Assembly: GCF_000425165.1 (NCBI RefSeq)
Contig: NZ_KE384320.1
Coordinates: forward strand, 124,001 to 188,000
DNA length: 64,000 nucleotides
DNA from: Photobacterium halotolerans DSM 18316
GTDB taxonomy: Bacteria; Pseudomonadota; Gammaproteobacteria; Enterobacterales; Vibrionaceae
Direction of reading: 5' to 3'
Shown: in pieces, positions 1-7,103 of the stretch
Layout of the letters: each line of letters begins with the position of its first letter
How positions within the stretch are numbered: the stretch's first letter is position 1
Position numbers and translations under genes: made by a program
Notes under the pieces: model-generated
What the model saw: the letters and a program-made list of their open reading frames with translations, nothing else
What the model was told of the DNA's origin: nothing
The model's database searches: none

Positions 1-216
1 ACCTGCGATCTGTTTGTCAAACTGCCGGCCTGGGCACCACTGAATCAATGGGCACCGTGGTTGTTTGAAGCGTACGGCGATTGCAGTAAAGTGGTATGGC
101 AATTTCTGGGACAATCCATGCCGCAATGGCTGGTCATCATTTTCGCGGCTAACCTGATTGTCTGGGCCGTTATCGTGCTATCTCAGTTTGTTAAATCCAC
201 CTCAAGCCGATACTGA
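1..216 (+). CDS. dsbB: Disulfide bond formation protein B, C-terminal part
   Basis: Partial gene; the start lies before the window. The frame opens at base 1 and gives 71 residues to a TGA. DsbB is the inner-membrane quinone reductase that reoxidises DsbA in the periplasm. The fragment matches the second periplasmic loop and last membrane helix: two cysteines 26 residues apart (fragment residues 2 and 28), the spacing of Cys104 and Cys130 in E. coli DsbB, then FLGQSMPQW and a hydrophobic helix ending in a short polar tail. It is followed directly by a strong hairpin terminator and faces the convergent UPF0149 gene. Confidence 0.93.
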   Translation, partial: TCDLFVKLPAWAPLNQWAPWLFEAYGDCSKVVWQFLGQSMPQWLVIIFAANLIVWAVIVLSQFVKSTSSRY

Positions 217-217
217 C

Positions 218-248
218 AACACAGGAGGCGCTATACCTCCTGTGTTTG
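218..248 (+). terminator. Rho-independent terminator after dsbB
   Basis: A perfect 10-11 bp stem (219-228 with 236-245) has a 7-base loop and is followed by TTGTGT. It begins just after the dsbB stop codon and ends just before the stop of the convergent gene. The T-run is present only in the rightward direction. Confidence 0.8.
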
Positions 249-250
249 TG

Positions 251-904
251 TCACTGGTTTCGGCCGCAACACTGCTTAAACTTTTTCCCGCTGCCGCACG
301 GACAAGGGTCATTGCGGCCCACCCCTTTATATGGGTTGATCGACTGCGCTGAGCTGCCACCTTGCTGCAGCTCATCAGCAGCCATCACCACCTCTGAAAT
401 CATAAAAGGCAAATTGGCATACAATGCACTGGGCTCTGGCATACTGCCGATGCCGTCATCAGCCATTTGAGACAGCGTACCGGCCTCATCAAGAATCAGC
501 ATACAGGTCGTCAACAAGGCTGACAGCATTCTGCCGGTGCCATCGGAAATGGTTTTGTTTTCCCAGTGCACTGCCACATGCGGCCAAACAGCCAGAAAGC
601 CTTCGGCAAAATGCCCCATGGCTTCTGTTACCCCCTGCGCTTCCTGCCACTGCAGATCCACAGGAAGGCTGTATTCGCCCGATTTAACAGCCAGATATTG
701 GTGCTCAAAATGGGCCAGTATGCTGGCCCTGTCTTGCTGGCTGATGGTCACTGGCTCATCTTCTGTCAGGCCGCCGACCAGCGCGGGCAGCCAGTTATCC
801 GGCTCCATTGCAGCAGGGTTAGCATTTGCAGCGAGTAAAGCGCCTTCAATAAAGGCCGGCGGCATACCTGCCCAGTCATCAGAGAGCGTGATCAATGTGG
901 TCAT
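251..904 (-). CDS. UPF0149 family protein with C-terminal SEC-C metal-binding motif (YecA-like)
   Basis: A 217-residue cytosolic protein. The N-terminal two thirds have the helical UPF0149/YecA look, with an acidic opening and a [10 protein letters not shown] segment. The last 22 residues are a SEC-C zinc motif, [18 protein letters not shown], as found at the ends of SecA and YecA. The start chosen is the ATG at 904 because AGGAAA lies 6 bases upstream; a longer frame to 988 lacks support. SEC-C tails bind zinc and, in SecA and YecA, help contact ribosomes or SecB; whether this one does so is inference. Convergent with dsbB. Confidence 0.85.
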   Translation of the reverse strand: MTTLITLSDDWAGMPPAFIEGALLAANANPAAMEPDNWLPALVGGLTEDEPVTISQQDRASILAHFEHQYLAVKSGEYSLPVDLQWQEAQGVTEAMGHFAEGFLAVWPHVAVHWENKTISDGTGRMLSALLTTCMLILDEAGTLSQMADDGIGSMPEPSALYANLPFMISEVVMAADELQQGGSSAQSINPYKGVGRNDPCPCGSGKKFKQCCGRNQ

Positions 905-1038
905 GGTGTTTTCCTGTTTGTTGTTACCGGCGAGTATAACGCAAACGAAAAAGGCCGCAAATGTGATGATTTGTTGTTGAAATTTCACTCAAAACAGCGC
1001 AAAAATGGCCTCAACGCCAACAGCTTTGGGTAACAAAG

Positions 1039-1740
1039 ATGCAAAGAGAAATCAGCGCTATCATTGCAGGATCTACCGGACTGGTGGGTAACGAGCTTCT
1101 GCACCTGCTGCTCGGTAACGGCGCCATGGAAAAGGTATATGCCTTAACCCGGACCGCCTTGCCCTATCGCAGTAAAAACCTGGTGCAGATAGTCCATCCT
1201 GAATTACGTATCACGGAATGGGAAGATACCGATCCGGTCCCTGAGCTTGGATTTATTTGCCTGGGCACCACCAAAAAGTCTGCCGGCAGCAAAGCCGGAC
1301 TTGAGGCGGTGGATGTCGAGCTGGTCAAATCGGTAGCGCGCAGTATGTTACAGCTTGGCGTACAGCACCTTGTCGTCATCTCCAGTCTGGGCGCCACGCC
1401 CTACTCCCCTTCCTTCTATCTGCGTTGCAAAGCGAAAATGGAGCAGGCACTGAGTGACATGGGCTTCAGCCACTGCATTTTCGTGCGTCCGGGGCCGCTG
1501 AGCGGTGAGCGCTCGGAATCACGGCAAGATGAAGTGCTGCTGCAAAAAGGTCTGGAGCTTGCTCAGCCTTTGCTTGTCGGCCCGCTTTCGCACCTGGCGC
1601 CGATTCCTGCCGAGGACGTTGCCCTCACCATGCTGAATCTGGCGATGAAGGCTTTAGAGCTGCCGCCCACCCCCGCCGAAATTCACAGCGGCAATGCCCT
1701 CAGGCGACACACCGCTGATACTCAACACACTCAGGCCTGA
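1039..1740 (+). CDS. NAD(P)-binding Rossmann protein of the TIP30/HTATIP2-like (extended/atypical SDR) family
   Basis: A 233-residue protein. The nucleotide-binding loop is at residues 12-18 (GSTGLVG, a GxxGxxG motif), preceded by a short beta strand. A second conserved block reads VISSLGA near residue 115, followed by a YLRCKAKME stretch that supplies the SDR-type Tyr-x-x-x-Lys. RPGPLSGER near residue 155 is also typical of atypical SDR proteins related to eukaryotic TIP30. The substrate is unknown; the family name is the limit of what can be said. It sits alone between the UPF0149 gene (divergent) and dusC (same strand, 83 bases on). Confidence 0.8.
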   Translation: MQREISAIIAGSTGLVGNELLHLLLGNGAMEKVYALTRTALPYRSKNLVQIVHPELRITEWEDTDPVPELGFICLGTTKKSAGSKAGLEAVDVELVKSVARSMLQLGVQHLVVISSLGATPYSPSFYLRCKAKMEQALSDMGFSHCIFVRPGPLSGERSESRQDEVLLQKGLELAQPLLVGPLSHLAPIPAEDVALTMLNLAMKALELPPTPAEIHSGNALRRHTADTQHTQA

Positions 1741-1823
1741 CCAGACATTGAGCAAAAGGTGACAAGCCAGCTTAACCGCACTACAATCTCGCCTCTTTAA
1801 CTGAACAGCAGTAATCTGAGGCT

Positions 1824-2783
1824 ATGAGACTGATACTTGGCCCGATGGAAGGTGTGCTTGACCACCTGATGCGGGAAATGCTCACTGAAATCAATGACTA
1901 CGATCTGTGCGTGACTGAATTTGTCCGCGTGATCGACCAGCGCCTGCCCAAAAGTGTCTTCTATCGTCTGTGCCCGGAATTACTGCAAGGTGGCAAAACC
2001 CTGTCTGGCACGCCTGTTCGTGTTCAGTTACTCGGTCAGGATCCGGGCTGGATGGCCGAAAACGCCCATCTCGCGGCTTCGCTGGGTTCTCCCGGTATTG
2101 ATATCAATTTTGGCTGCCCGGCAAAGTCAGTCAATAAAAGCCGGGGAGGCGCGGTACTGCTGCAAGAACCCGAGCTGATGTATCAGATCGTCAAGGCCGT
2201 CCGCGATGCGGTTGATCCGCGAGTGCCAGTTTCGGCCAAAGTCCGTTTAGGCTGGGATGATCCGGGCCACTGCTTTGAGATCACCGATGCGGTCTCACAG
2301 GCCAAAGCGGATGAAATCACCATTCATGCCCGCACCAAAACCGATGGCTATAAAGCTGAGGCGATAAAATGGGATTACATACGTCAGGTAAAACAGACAG
2401 CACAGCTTTCAATCGTAGCGAACGGTGAAGTCTGGAACCATGCCGACGGACAAGAGTGTATGGAGACCACCCAGGCCGATGCTCTGATGGTGTGTCGCGG
2501 TGCGCTCAACCTGCCTAACCTGGGCAATGTGGTTAAATATAATCACCCCCACATGGGATGGGAAACAGTGCTGGATCTGCTGCTGAAATATTCCGGTTAC
2601 GAAATCAAAGGGGATAAAGGCCTGTATTACCCGAACCGTGTCAAACAGTGGTTTGCTTACCTTCGCCACGAATACCCGCAAGCCAAAGCCCTGTTTGCCG
2701 ATGTTCGCCGTCATAATAAAGCCGCCCCCATTGTCGAAGTGCTGCAATCTGCAAAAGAACAATTGTTACAGCAAGCCAGCTAG
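1824..2783 (+). CDS. dusC: tRNA-dihydrouridine(16) synthase
   Basis: A 319-residue flavoprotein that reduces uridine 16 in the D-loop of tRNA using NADPH and FMN. It starts MRLILGPMEGV, and the early PMEGV contact for FMN, the catalytic region NFGCPAKSVNKSRGGA (Cys near residue 98) and the HARTK phosphate/FMN site near residue 168 are all present. The DusC subgroup is indicated by the CVTEFVRV segment and the overall length, close to the 315 residues of E. coli DusC. GAGG lies 5 bases before the ATG. Confidence 0.95.
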   Translation: MRLILGPMEGVLDHLMREMLTEINDYDLCVTEFVRVIDQRLPKSVFYRLCPELLQGGKTLSGTPVRVQLLGQDPGWMAENAHLAASLGSPGIDINFGCPAKSVNKSRGGAVLLQEPELMYQIVKAVRDAVDPRVPVSAKVRLGWDDPGHCFEITDAVSQAKADEITIHARTKTDGYKAEAIKWDYIRQVKQTAQLSIVANGEVWNHADGQECMETTQADALMVCRGALNLPNLGNVVKYNHPHMGWETVLDLLLKYSGYEIKGDKGLYYPNRVKQWFAYLRHEYPQAKALFADVRRHNKAAPIVEVLQSAKEQLLQQAS

Positions 2784-2865
2784 CTGCAGCACAACTGACA
2801 CAAAAACGTCATAAACAACACTTAGGCTTGAAACATGGAGAGCCTTGAATAAGTGGGACCTTACA

Positions 2866-3333
2866 ATGAAAGTGTTGTTTATCAGCCGTCACAATACTTG
2901 CCGAAGTATCCTTGCGGAAGCTGTCGCCAAACGTTTTTTACCTGCTCATTTTCACGTCGCCAGTGCAGGTTCCGACCCTAAGGGTGAGCTGCCTGAGATA
3001 ATGCAGACTTACCTCAGTGCAATGGGCCTGAATCCGGCCGATTACCGAAGCAAGTCCTGGGAAGAATTTTCACGGTTCCACCCTGATATTGTGATTTCTG
3101 TCGGCGATACCCAACATGGCGAGCCTTGTCCGAACTGGCTGGCAGACGGCATACGGGTAAACTGGGATTTACCCAACCCCTTGACGCTCAGCCAAGACCC
3201 GGATGAACAGGAAAAGGCCTGTGAGCAAACGACACTACTGCTGAAACACCACGTCGATACACTGAGCACACTACCGATAGACAGCATGAGTGCAGAAGAG
3301 ATAAAAACAAGGCTGAGCCAAGTCGCTTTATAG
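2866..3333 (+). CDS. Low-molecular-weight phosphatase / ArsC-fold protein with substituted active-site residues
   Basis: A 155-residue protein aligning end to end with the low-molecular-weight tyrosine phosphatase/thiol-linked arsenate reductase family. The phosphate loop should read C-x5-R; here the first position is Ser7 (codon AGC), while Cys12 and Arg13 remain (SRHNTCRS). In the ArsC pattern VTVCDN...CP, the first Cys is Gly80 and the second (Cys88) is kept. The general-acid DP motif WGxxDP is WDLPNP, so Asp is Asn104. Together these suggest a protein that has lost normal phosphatase or reductase chemistry and may instead bind an oxyanion. Start: the ATG at 2866 fits the family N-terminus; a TTG at 2845 with GGAG upstream is an alternative. 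Confidence 0.8.
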   Translation: MKVLFISRHNTCRSILAEAVAKRFLPAHFHVASAGSDPKGELPEIMQTYLSAMGLNPADYRSKSWEEFSRFHPDIVISVGDTQHGEPCPNWLADGIRVNWDLPNPLTLSQDPDEQEKACEQTTLLLKHHVDTLSTLPIDSMSAEEIKTRLSQVAL

Positions 3334-3335
3334 TG

Positions 3336-3373
3336 CGCCGGCTCGGTATTTCAGTCAGCTGAACCGGCCCAGA
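3336..3373. repeat. Imperfect inverted repeat between convergent genes
   Basis: GCCGG and CCGGC flank an inner TTCAG-TCAG-CTGAA hairpin. It has no T-run in either direction, so it is at best a weak terminator between the phosphatase-fold gene and the leftward YcgN-like gene. Confidence 0.4.
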
Positions 3374-3389
3374 CGGCGGACAATAAGGG

Positions 3390-3827
3390 CTAGCGGTTCG
3401 GGTGGTTTAAAATGTGGTCCTCCCAGTCAATCACATCAATTTCGTACACGACTGTATCGCGGACCGACTGATTGGCCGCATGCATGGCGTCTTTGGAGCC
3501 GGTAATTAGCGGGTGCCACTCAGGCAAGGGCTGACCTTCGGCCAGCAGGCGATAGGCACAGGTGTCCGGCAACCAGCTGAATTCATCAATGCGCTCACGG
3601 GTAAGCTTGAGGCACTCTTCGCCCGACTCAAACCGGTTGGCATAGTCTTTACATGAACAGGTTTGGTCATCGAGCAAACTGCAGGCAACATTGGTGTAAT
3701 AAATCTCATCGGTATCATCGTCGATGAGTTTATGCAGGCAGCACTTACCACAGCCGTCACACAGCGATTCCCACTCTGTATCTGTCATTGCTGTCAGGTC
3801 TTTCTCTTGCCAAAATGCTGCCATCAC
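3390..3827 (-). CDS. YcgN/UPF0260 family cysteine-cluster protein
   Basis: A 145-residue protein of the YkgJ-type cysteine-cluster superfamily, YcgN branch. The motif [12 protein letters not shown] near residues 23-34 is followed by further cysteines at the CSLL, CSC, ECL and TCAYR positions. This set is thought to coordinate a metal ion, probably zinc or an Fe-S centre. The function is unknown. The length agrees with YcgN homologues (about 150). The C-terminal [12 protein letters not shown] segment is also characteristic. Confidence 0.88.
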   Translation of the reverse strand: MMAAFWQEKDLTAMTDTEWESLCDGCGKCCLHKLIDDDTDEIYYTNVACSLLDDQTCSCKDYANRFESGEECLKLTRERIDEFSWLPDTCAYRLLAEGQPLPEWHPLITGSKDAMHAANQSVRDTVVYEIDVIDWEDHILNHPNR

Positions 3828-4009
3828 TGTGCCCCAATATCATGCGTTATTCGCCCTCTTATTGTAGGGATAAGAGGAAACAAGGCGGTGTTATAGCTGT
3901 CTGCCCGGCAAAGTGCAAGCCTCAGTCCGGATTTCCCTCTCTCAGGCAGGTATACAACAGCCGCAAAGCTTGATTCCCGATACTATGGGTGATAGTTTGC
4001 GCCACCAGC

Positions 4010-4078
4010 GTGAGCGGCCAGTGATACTGGCCGGAATCACGAACGTGTTCACAGACGTGTACACGAAGCGTCACTGTT
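4010..4078. repeat. Cluster of short inverted repeats in an intergenic region
   Basis: GGCCAG-TGATA-CTGGCC (4016-4032) lies inside an outer GTGA/TCAC pair (4010-4013 with 4037-4040). A second pair CGTGT/ACACG (4044-4048 with 4061-4065) follows at once. The region lies about 35-100 bases before the cysteine-cluster gene at 4113. It could be a structured 5' leader or small RNA; nothing in it matches a family I recognise. Confidence 0.4.
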
Positions 4079-4112
4079 GAATAAGACTGCCAGATAAGTA
4101 TAGAAGGTTGGA

Positions 4113-4379
4113 ATGGATTGTCGTTTAGGCTGCGGAGCCTGTTGTATTGCCCCGAGTATTTCTTCCCCTATTCCGGGTATGCCTGATGGCAAACCTGCCG
4201 GGGTGCGCTGTATTCAGCTAAACGACAATAATCTGTGCAAGCTTTTTGGCAAGCCGGAAAGACCGGCAGTATGCCATCACTTCAAACCCTGTCCGGATCT
4301 CTGCGGCACCACCAATCAGCAGGCGCTGTTCAACCTGACAGAGCTGGAGCAGATCTCAGACGTTCACTTTGCCGGATAA
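4113..4379 (+). CDS. Small YkgJ-type cysteine-cluster protein
   Basis: An 88-residue protein with eight cysteines. The opening is MDCRLGCGACCIAPSIS and the later motifs are RCIQL, NLCKLFG, AVCHHFKPCPDLC. This is the compact form of the putative zinc- or iron-chelating domain shared with YkgJ and the YcgN-like protein encoded 0.3 kb away on the other strand. The function is unknown. Its last 24 bases overlap the end of the convergent TIGR02647-like gene. Confidence 0.82.
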   Translation: MDCRLGCGACCIAPSISSPIPGMPDGKPAGVRCIQLNDNNLCKLFGKPERPAVCHHFKPCPDLCGTTNQQALFNLTELEQISDVHFAG

Positions 4380-4601
4380 TATTCGCAAGGCTGATTTGGC
4401 ATGCTCTAATGCCTGATGGCCCGAACTGGTCAGATAGCCGCCATCGGGCTGAGTGACAAGCCCTTTATCATACAAACGCTGTGCTGCAGAGATCATCTCA
4501 GAGCTCGCTTCATGGTTAACCTTGATCCCCTCCATATCACTGTGCATCGGGAACTTAACCAGCAGATTCAATTCTTGTACTAACTCTGGTGTCAGGGGCA
4601 T
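4356..4601 (-). CDS. TIGR02647 family small protein
   Basis: An 81-residue soluble protein from the ATG at 4601, with AGGAGAGG about 7 bases upstream, which decides this start over an upstream one at 4637. The pattern MPLTPELVQELNLLVKF, then EGIKVNHEAS and AAQRLYDKGLVTQPDGGYLTSSG, is that of the TIGR02647 family. The LYDKGLVTQPDGGYLT part looks like a winged-helix wing (recognition helix then hairpin), so DNA binding has been proposed for the family. That is inference, not shown. Confidence 0.82.
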   Translation of the reverse strand: MPLTPELVQELNLLVKFPMHSDMEGIKVNHEASSEMISAAQRLYDKGLVTQPDGGYLTSSGHQALEHAKSALRILSGKVNV

Positions 4602-4691
4602 AGCGACCTCTCCTCTTAAGAACTTATCTCCAAGCATAGTGAGAGAAACCGAAAGTCGCTGCGGTTTAGATCAAAACAACAGTAATTATCT

Positions 4692-4735
4692 GAAAAAAAA
4701 GAAAACCGCTTACCCCAATTCGGGACAAGCGGTTT
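4692..4735 (-). terminator. Rho-independent terminator after the Tim44-like gene
   Basis: Read leftward, AAACCGCTT pairs with AAGCGGTTT (4703-4711 with 4727-4735), extended by an inner CCC/GGG pair. It is followed by TTTTCTTTTTTTT, a classic U-tract. Confidence 0.8.
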
Positions 4736-4775
4736 ATGAAACGCTGAGTTTCTAAGGTGTTCTATACCCTGTCTG

Positions 4776-5633
4776 TCAGGCTTGAATACCGACAATCAAC
4801 CAAGGGGCATTCGGCGCGCTCAGATCACGCTCCAGATGCCAGATATCAGAGATATCTTCTTCTACCCCTTCATGGCTGTCTTTGTAGCGTCCTGCAAACT
4901 TCACGCTCAGGTGAGCGGTATCGGCATTGTAATCAGCACGAACCAGCTCTGCATCAACGTACATCACTTCGGTGTGCTGCTCGCCATCCAGCTTGTTACG
5001 CTCAGCTTTTAAGTCCTCAAACAGTGCCGGGCTGACATATTCTCGGATGGTTTCCAGCTCATTGTGATTCCAGGCGCCCTGCAGCGTGCGGTAATGCTCA
5101 CGTGCACCTTGCAAGAAGGCATTCATATCAAAGCCAGGAGGCAGATTGAACGGTACATCACTGTCGGTTGAGCGATACTCAGGCTGTGCCGTCGCCGCGC
5201 CGGTAAATGCATCCGCTTGCTGACGGTGCTGTGCCTGGGGTGAGTCGCCGGCATAGGCCTGCTGATGCCCCATTGCCGTTGGTTTGGCTTTGCGCATGCC
5301 TTTGAGAAACTTGAAAATCAGAAAAGCGATCAGACCAAAAATCAGGATATCCATGAACTGAATACCTTCAAAAGCCCCGCCGAAGAAAGCTGCCAACAGC
5401 CCACCGGCAAGTAATCCGCCCAGCAATCCACCCATCAAGCCTTTTTTACCGGCCGATGCTGTTGGATTCTGTTTACTGATCGTATCTGTTTGCTGCGGTT
5501 GCTGTTTTTGCGCCGGAGCCGTTTTAAAGCTCTTGCCCAATGATTTACTGCCGCCAAACTTTTTCGCTTCTGCGTGCGGAGCTGTGAAAGACACAGCCAC
5601 CAGTAACGCGAACATGGTTATAAAGCGTTTCAT
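4776..5633 (-). CDS. Tim44-like domain inner-membrane protein
   Basis: A 285-residue protein. Residues 1-23 (MKRFITMFALLVAVSFTAPHAEA) form a signal peptide. A low-complexity Gln/Lys-rich stretch follows, then a glycine-rich hydrophobic segment (GLMGGLLGGLLAGGLLAAFFGG) and a second hydrophobic helix (MDILIFGLIAFLIFKFLKG). The C-terminal 130 residues are a soluble domain with a Tim44-like pattern, including FNLPPGFDMNAFLQGAREHYRTLQ and a closing HLERDLSAPNAPWLIVGIQA. The start at 5633 is chosen because it begins the signal peptide. The function of bacterial Tim44-domain proteins is not settled. Confidence 0.85.
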   Translation of the reverse strand: MKRFITMFALLVAVSFTAPHAEAKKFGGSKSLGKSFKTAPAQKQQPQQTDTISKQNPTASAGKKGLMGGLLGGLLAGGLLAAFFGGAFEGIQFMDILIFGLIAFLIFKFLKGMRKAKPTAMGHQQAYAGDSPQAQHRQQADAFTGAATAQPEYRSTDSDVPFNLPPGFDMNAFLQGAREHYRTLQGAWNHNELETIREYVSPALFEDLKAERNKLDGEQHTEVMYVDAELVRADYNADTAHLSVKFAGRYKDSHEGVEEDISDIWHLERDLSAPNAPWLIVGIQA

Positions 5634-5920
5634 CAATCCTTTACCTTTGCCTGTAAAATGCAATCCTTATGCATCCTAGCTGGGGGGATGGTAAAGTCAA
5701 TCAGCTCTGTCGGCCAAATTGTTACCAAATTTAGCAGGCTTGCCGAATTATGCCCCTGGCAAACCGTTATAGTCATCAGTAATCAACTGACATCACTTCA
5801 TTGTCAACAATGCGATCTTCTACGGCTAAGCTAATGAAATGGCTTGTTACTTCATATACATCCCACCTAGTATTAGGCAAGACCCATTTATCTCAATGCA
5901 CATTCAGTGAGGCAGTCACC

Positions 5921-6328
5921 ATGCATGAAGCGACGCATCAGAACACACACAGTAAACTGATAGGTTATTTGCTTTGGATTTTTGGCTTTACCGGTGCCCA
6001 CCGCTTTTATTACGGCAAACCTGTAACCGGCACACTGTGGTTCTTCACTCTGGGCCTGCTGGGCATTGGCTGGCTGATCGATCTGTTCCTGATCCCCGGC
6101 ATGGACAAAGAAGCGGATCTTCGTTTTCAAAGTGGTGAACTGGACTATAACATTGCCTGGCTGCTGCTCACTTTTCTGGGGGTCTTCGGCGTGCACCGTA
6201 TGTACATGGGAAAATGGATAAGCGGACTCTTGTATTTACTGACGTTTGGCTTTTTCCTGATTGGTGTTTTGATAGATTTCTGGACCCTGAATGAACAGGT
6301 TTCAGTCAAAAATGCCGAACGACGTTAA
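5921..6328 (+). CDS. TM2 domain membrane protein with two TM2 units
   Basis: A 135-residue protein made of two tandem TM2-like units. Each has a hydrophobic helix, a short turn carrying a G-x-HR-x-Y-x-GK motif (GFTGAHRFYYGK near residue 22 and GVFGVHRMYMGK near 87), and a second helix ending in an LIDLF/LIDFW motif. The ATG at 5921 has GAGG about 8 bases upstream and begins just before the first unit; an upstream frame from 5801 has no such support. The function is unknown beyond membrane location. Confidence 0.85.
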   Translation: MHEATHQNTHSKLIGYLLWIFGFTGAHRFYYGKPVTGTLWFFTLGLLGIGWLIDLFLIPGMDKEADLRFQSGELDYNIAWLLLTFLGVFGVHRMYMGKWISGLLYLLTFGFFLIGVLIDFWTLNEQVSVKNAERR

Positions 6329-6492
6329 TACCAAGAACAAGAGACATTCTTGACCCGGAAGTTTTGTTGCTCATAGAATATTGAACATTGTTCTATATTC
6401 TATACTTTTTATAGCACACCCAGCCTGTGCTAAGGCAGTCAGCAAACTGTCCGGCCTTTTATTTGTGCTTAGCGCACCATGTAGGGAAGATC

Positions 6493-7089
6493 ATGGCAAG
6501 ACGAAACGATCACACGCGGGAAGAGCTCATCAGCATGACACTTGAGCAAGCCAAAAAGTTTCTCAGCGAGCACCCCCATCACGAACTCAGCTTACGTAAA
6601 GTCGCCGCAATGATTGGCTATGTGCCCAGCACCTTAGTCAATGTGTTTGGCAACTATAACCTGCTGTTACTCCATGCTGTTGCCCAAACCATGGATGAAC
6701 TGTTTGCGGAAGCTGAAAAGCAGTTGCAACAGTCAGAATCAACAACTGATGCTCTGCGCAAGCTTGCCTACTGCTATCTCAATTTTGCGGTGGATAATCC
6801 TTACCGCTGGCAGCTGATTTTCCAGCACACCATGAATGGCGAGGAGTTGCCTGAGTGGCAGAATGAACGCATCAACAATATGATTAACATGCTGGAAAGC
6901 CTTATCCGCCAGCTCATCCCCGACCAATCCGAAACCGCGGTGATGGAAGCCAGCCGCGTCCTGTGGGCGGGCGTGCATGGCATTACCCTGCTGACCGTTG
7001 ACGATAAGCTGTTCACCTCAACGCCCGTTGACGGAAAAGCATTGATCGACAACCTGCTGGACACTTACCTGAATAATTGGCAGGTATGA
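6493..7089 (+). CDS. TetR family transcriptional regulator
   Basis: A 198-residue protein. The N-terminal helix-turn-helix spans residues 8-55 (HTREELISMTLEQAKKFL, then LSLRKVAAMIGYVPSTLVNVFGNYNLLL). The C-terminal ligand domain contains FAVDNPYRWQLIFQH and RVLWAGVHGITLL, the pattern of the WHG-type TetR C-terminal domain. The ATG at 6493 has AGGGA 8 bases upstream. The gene runs into the MFS-PlsC gene, whose first possible ATG overlaps this stop codon as ATGA, so the two are probably co-transcribed. The regulator likely controls that pair in response to a fatty-acyl or membrane signal; this is inference. Confidence 0.88.
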   Translation: MARRNDHTREELISMTLEQAKKFLSEHPHHELSLRKVAAMIGYVPSTLVNVFGNYNLLLLHAVAQTMDELFAEAEKQLQQSESTTDALRKLAYCYLNFAVDNPYRWQLIFQHTMNGEELPEWQNERINNMINMLESLIRQLIPDQSETAVMEASRVLWAGVHGITLLTVDDKLFTSTPVDGKALIDNLLDTYLNNWQV

Positions 7090-7103
7090 AGGAGCCCAGC
7101 CAG

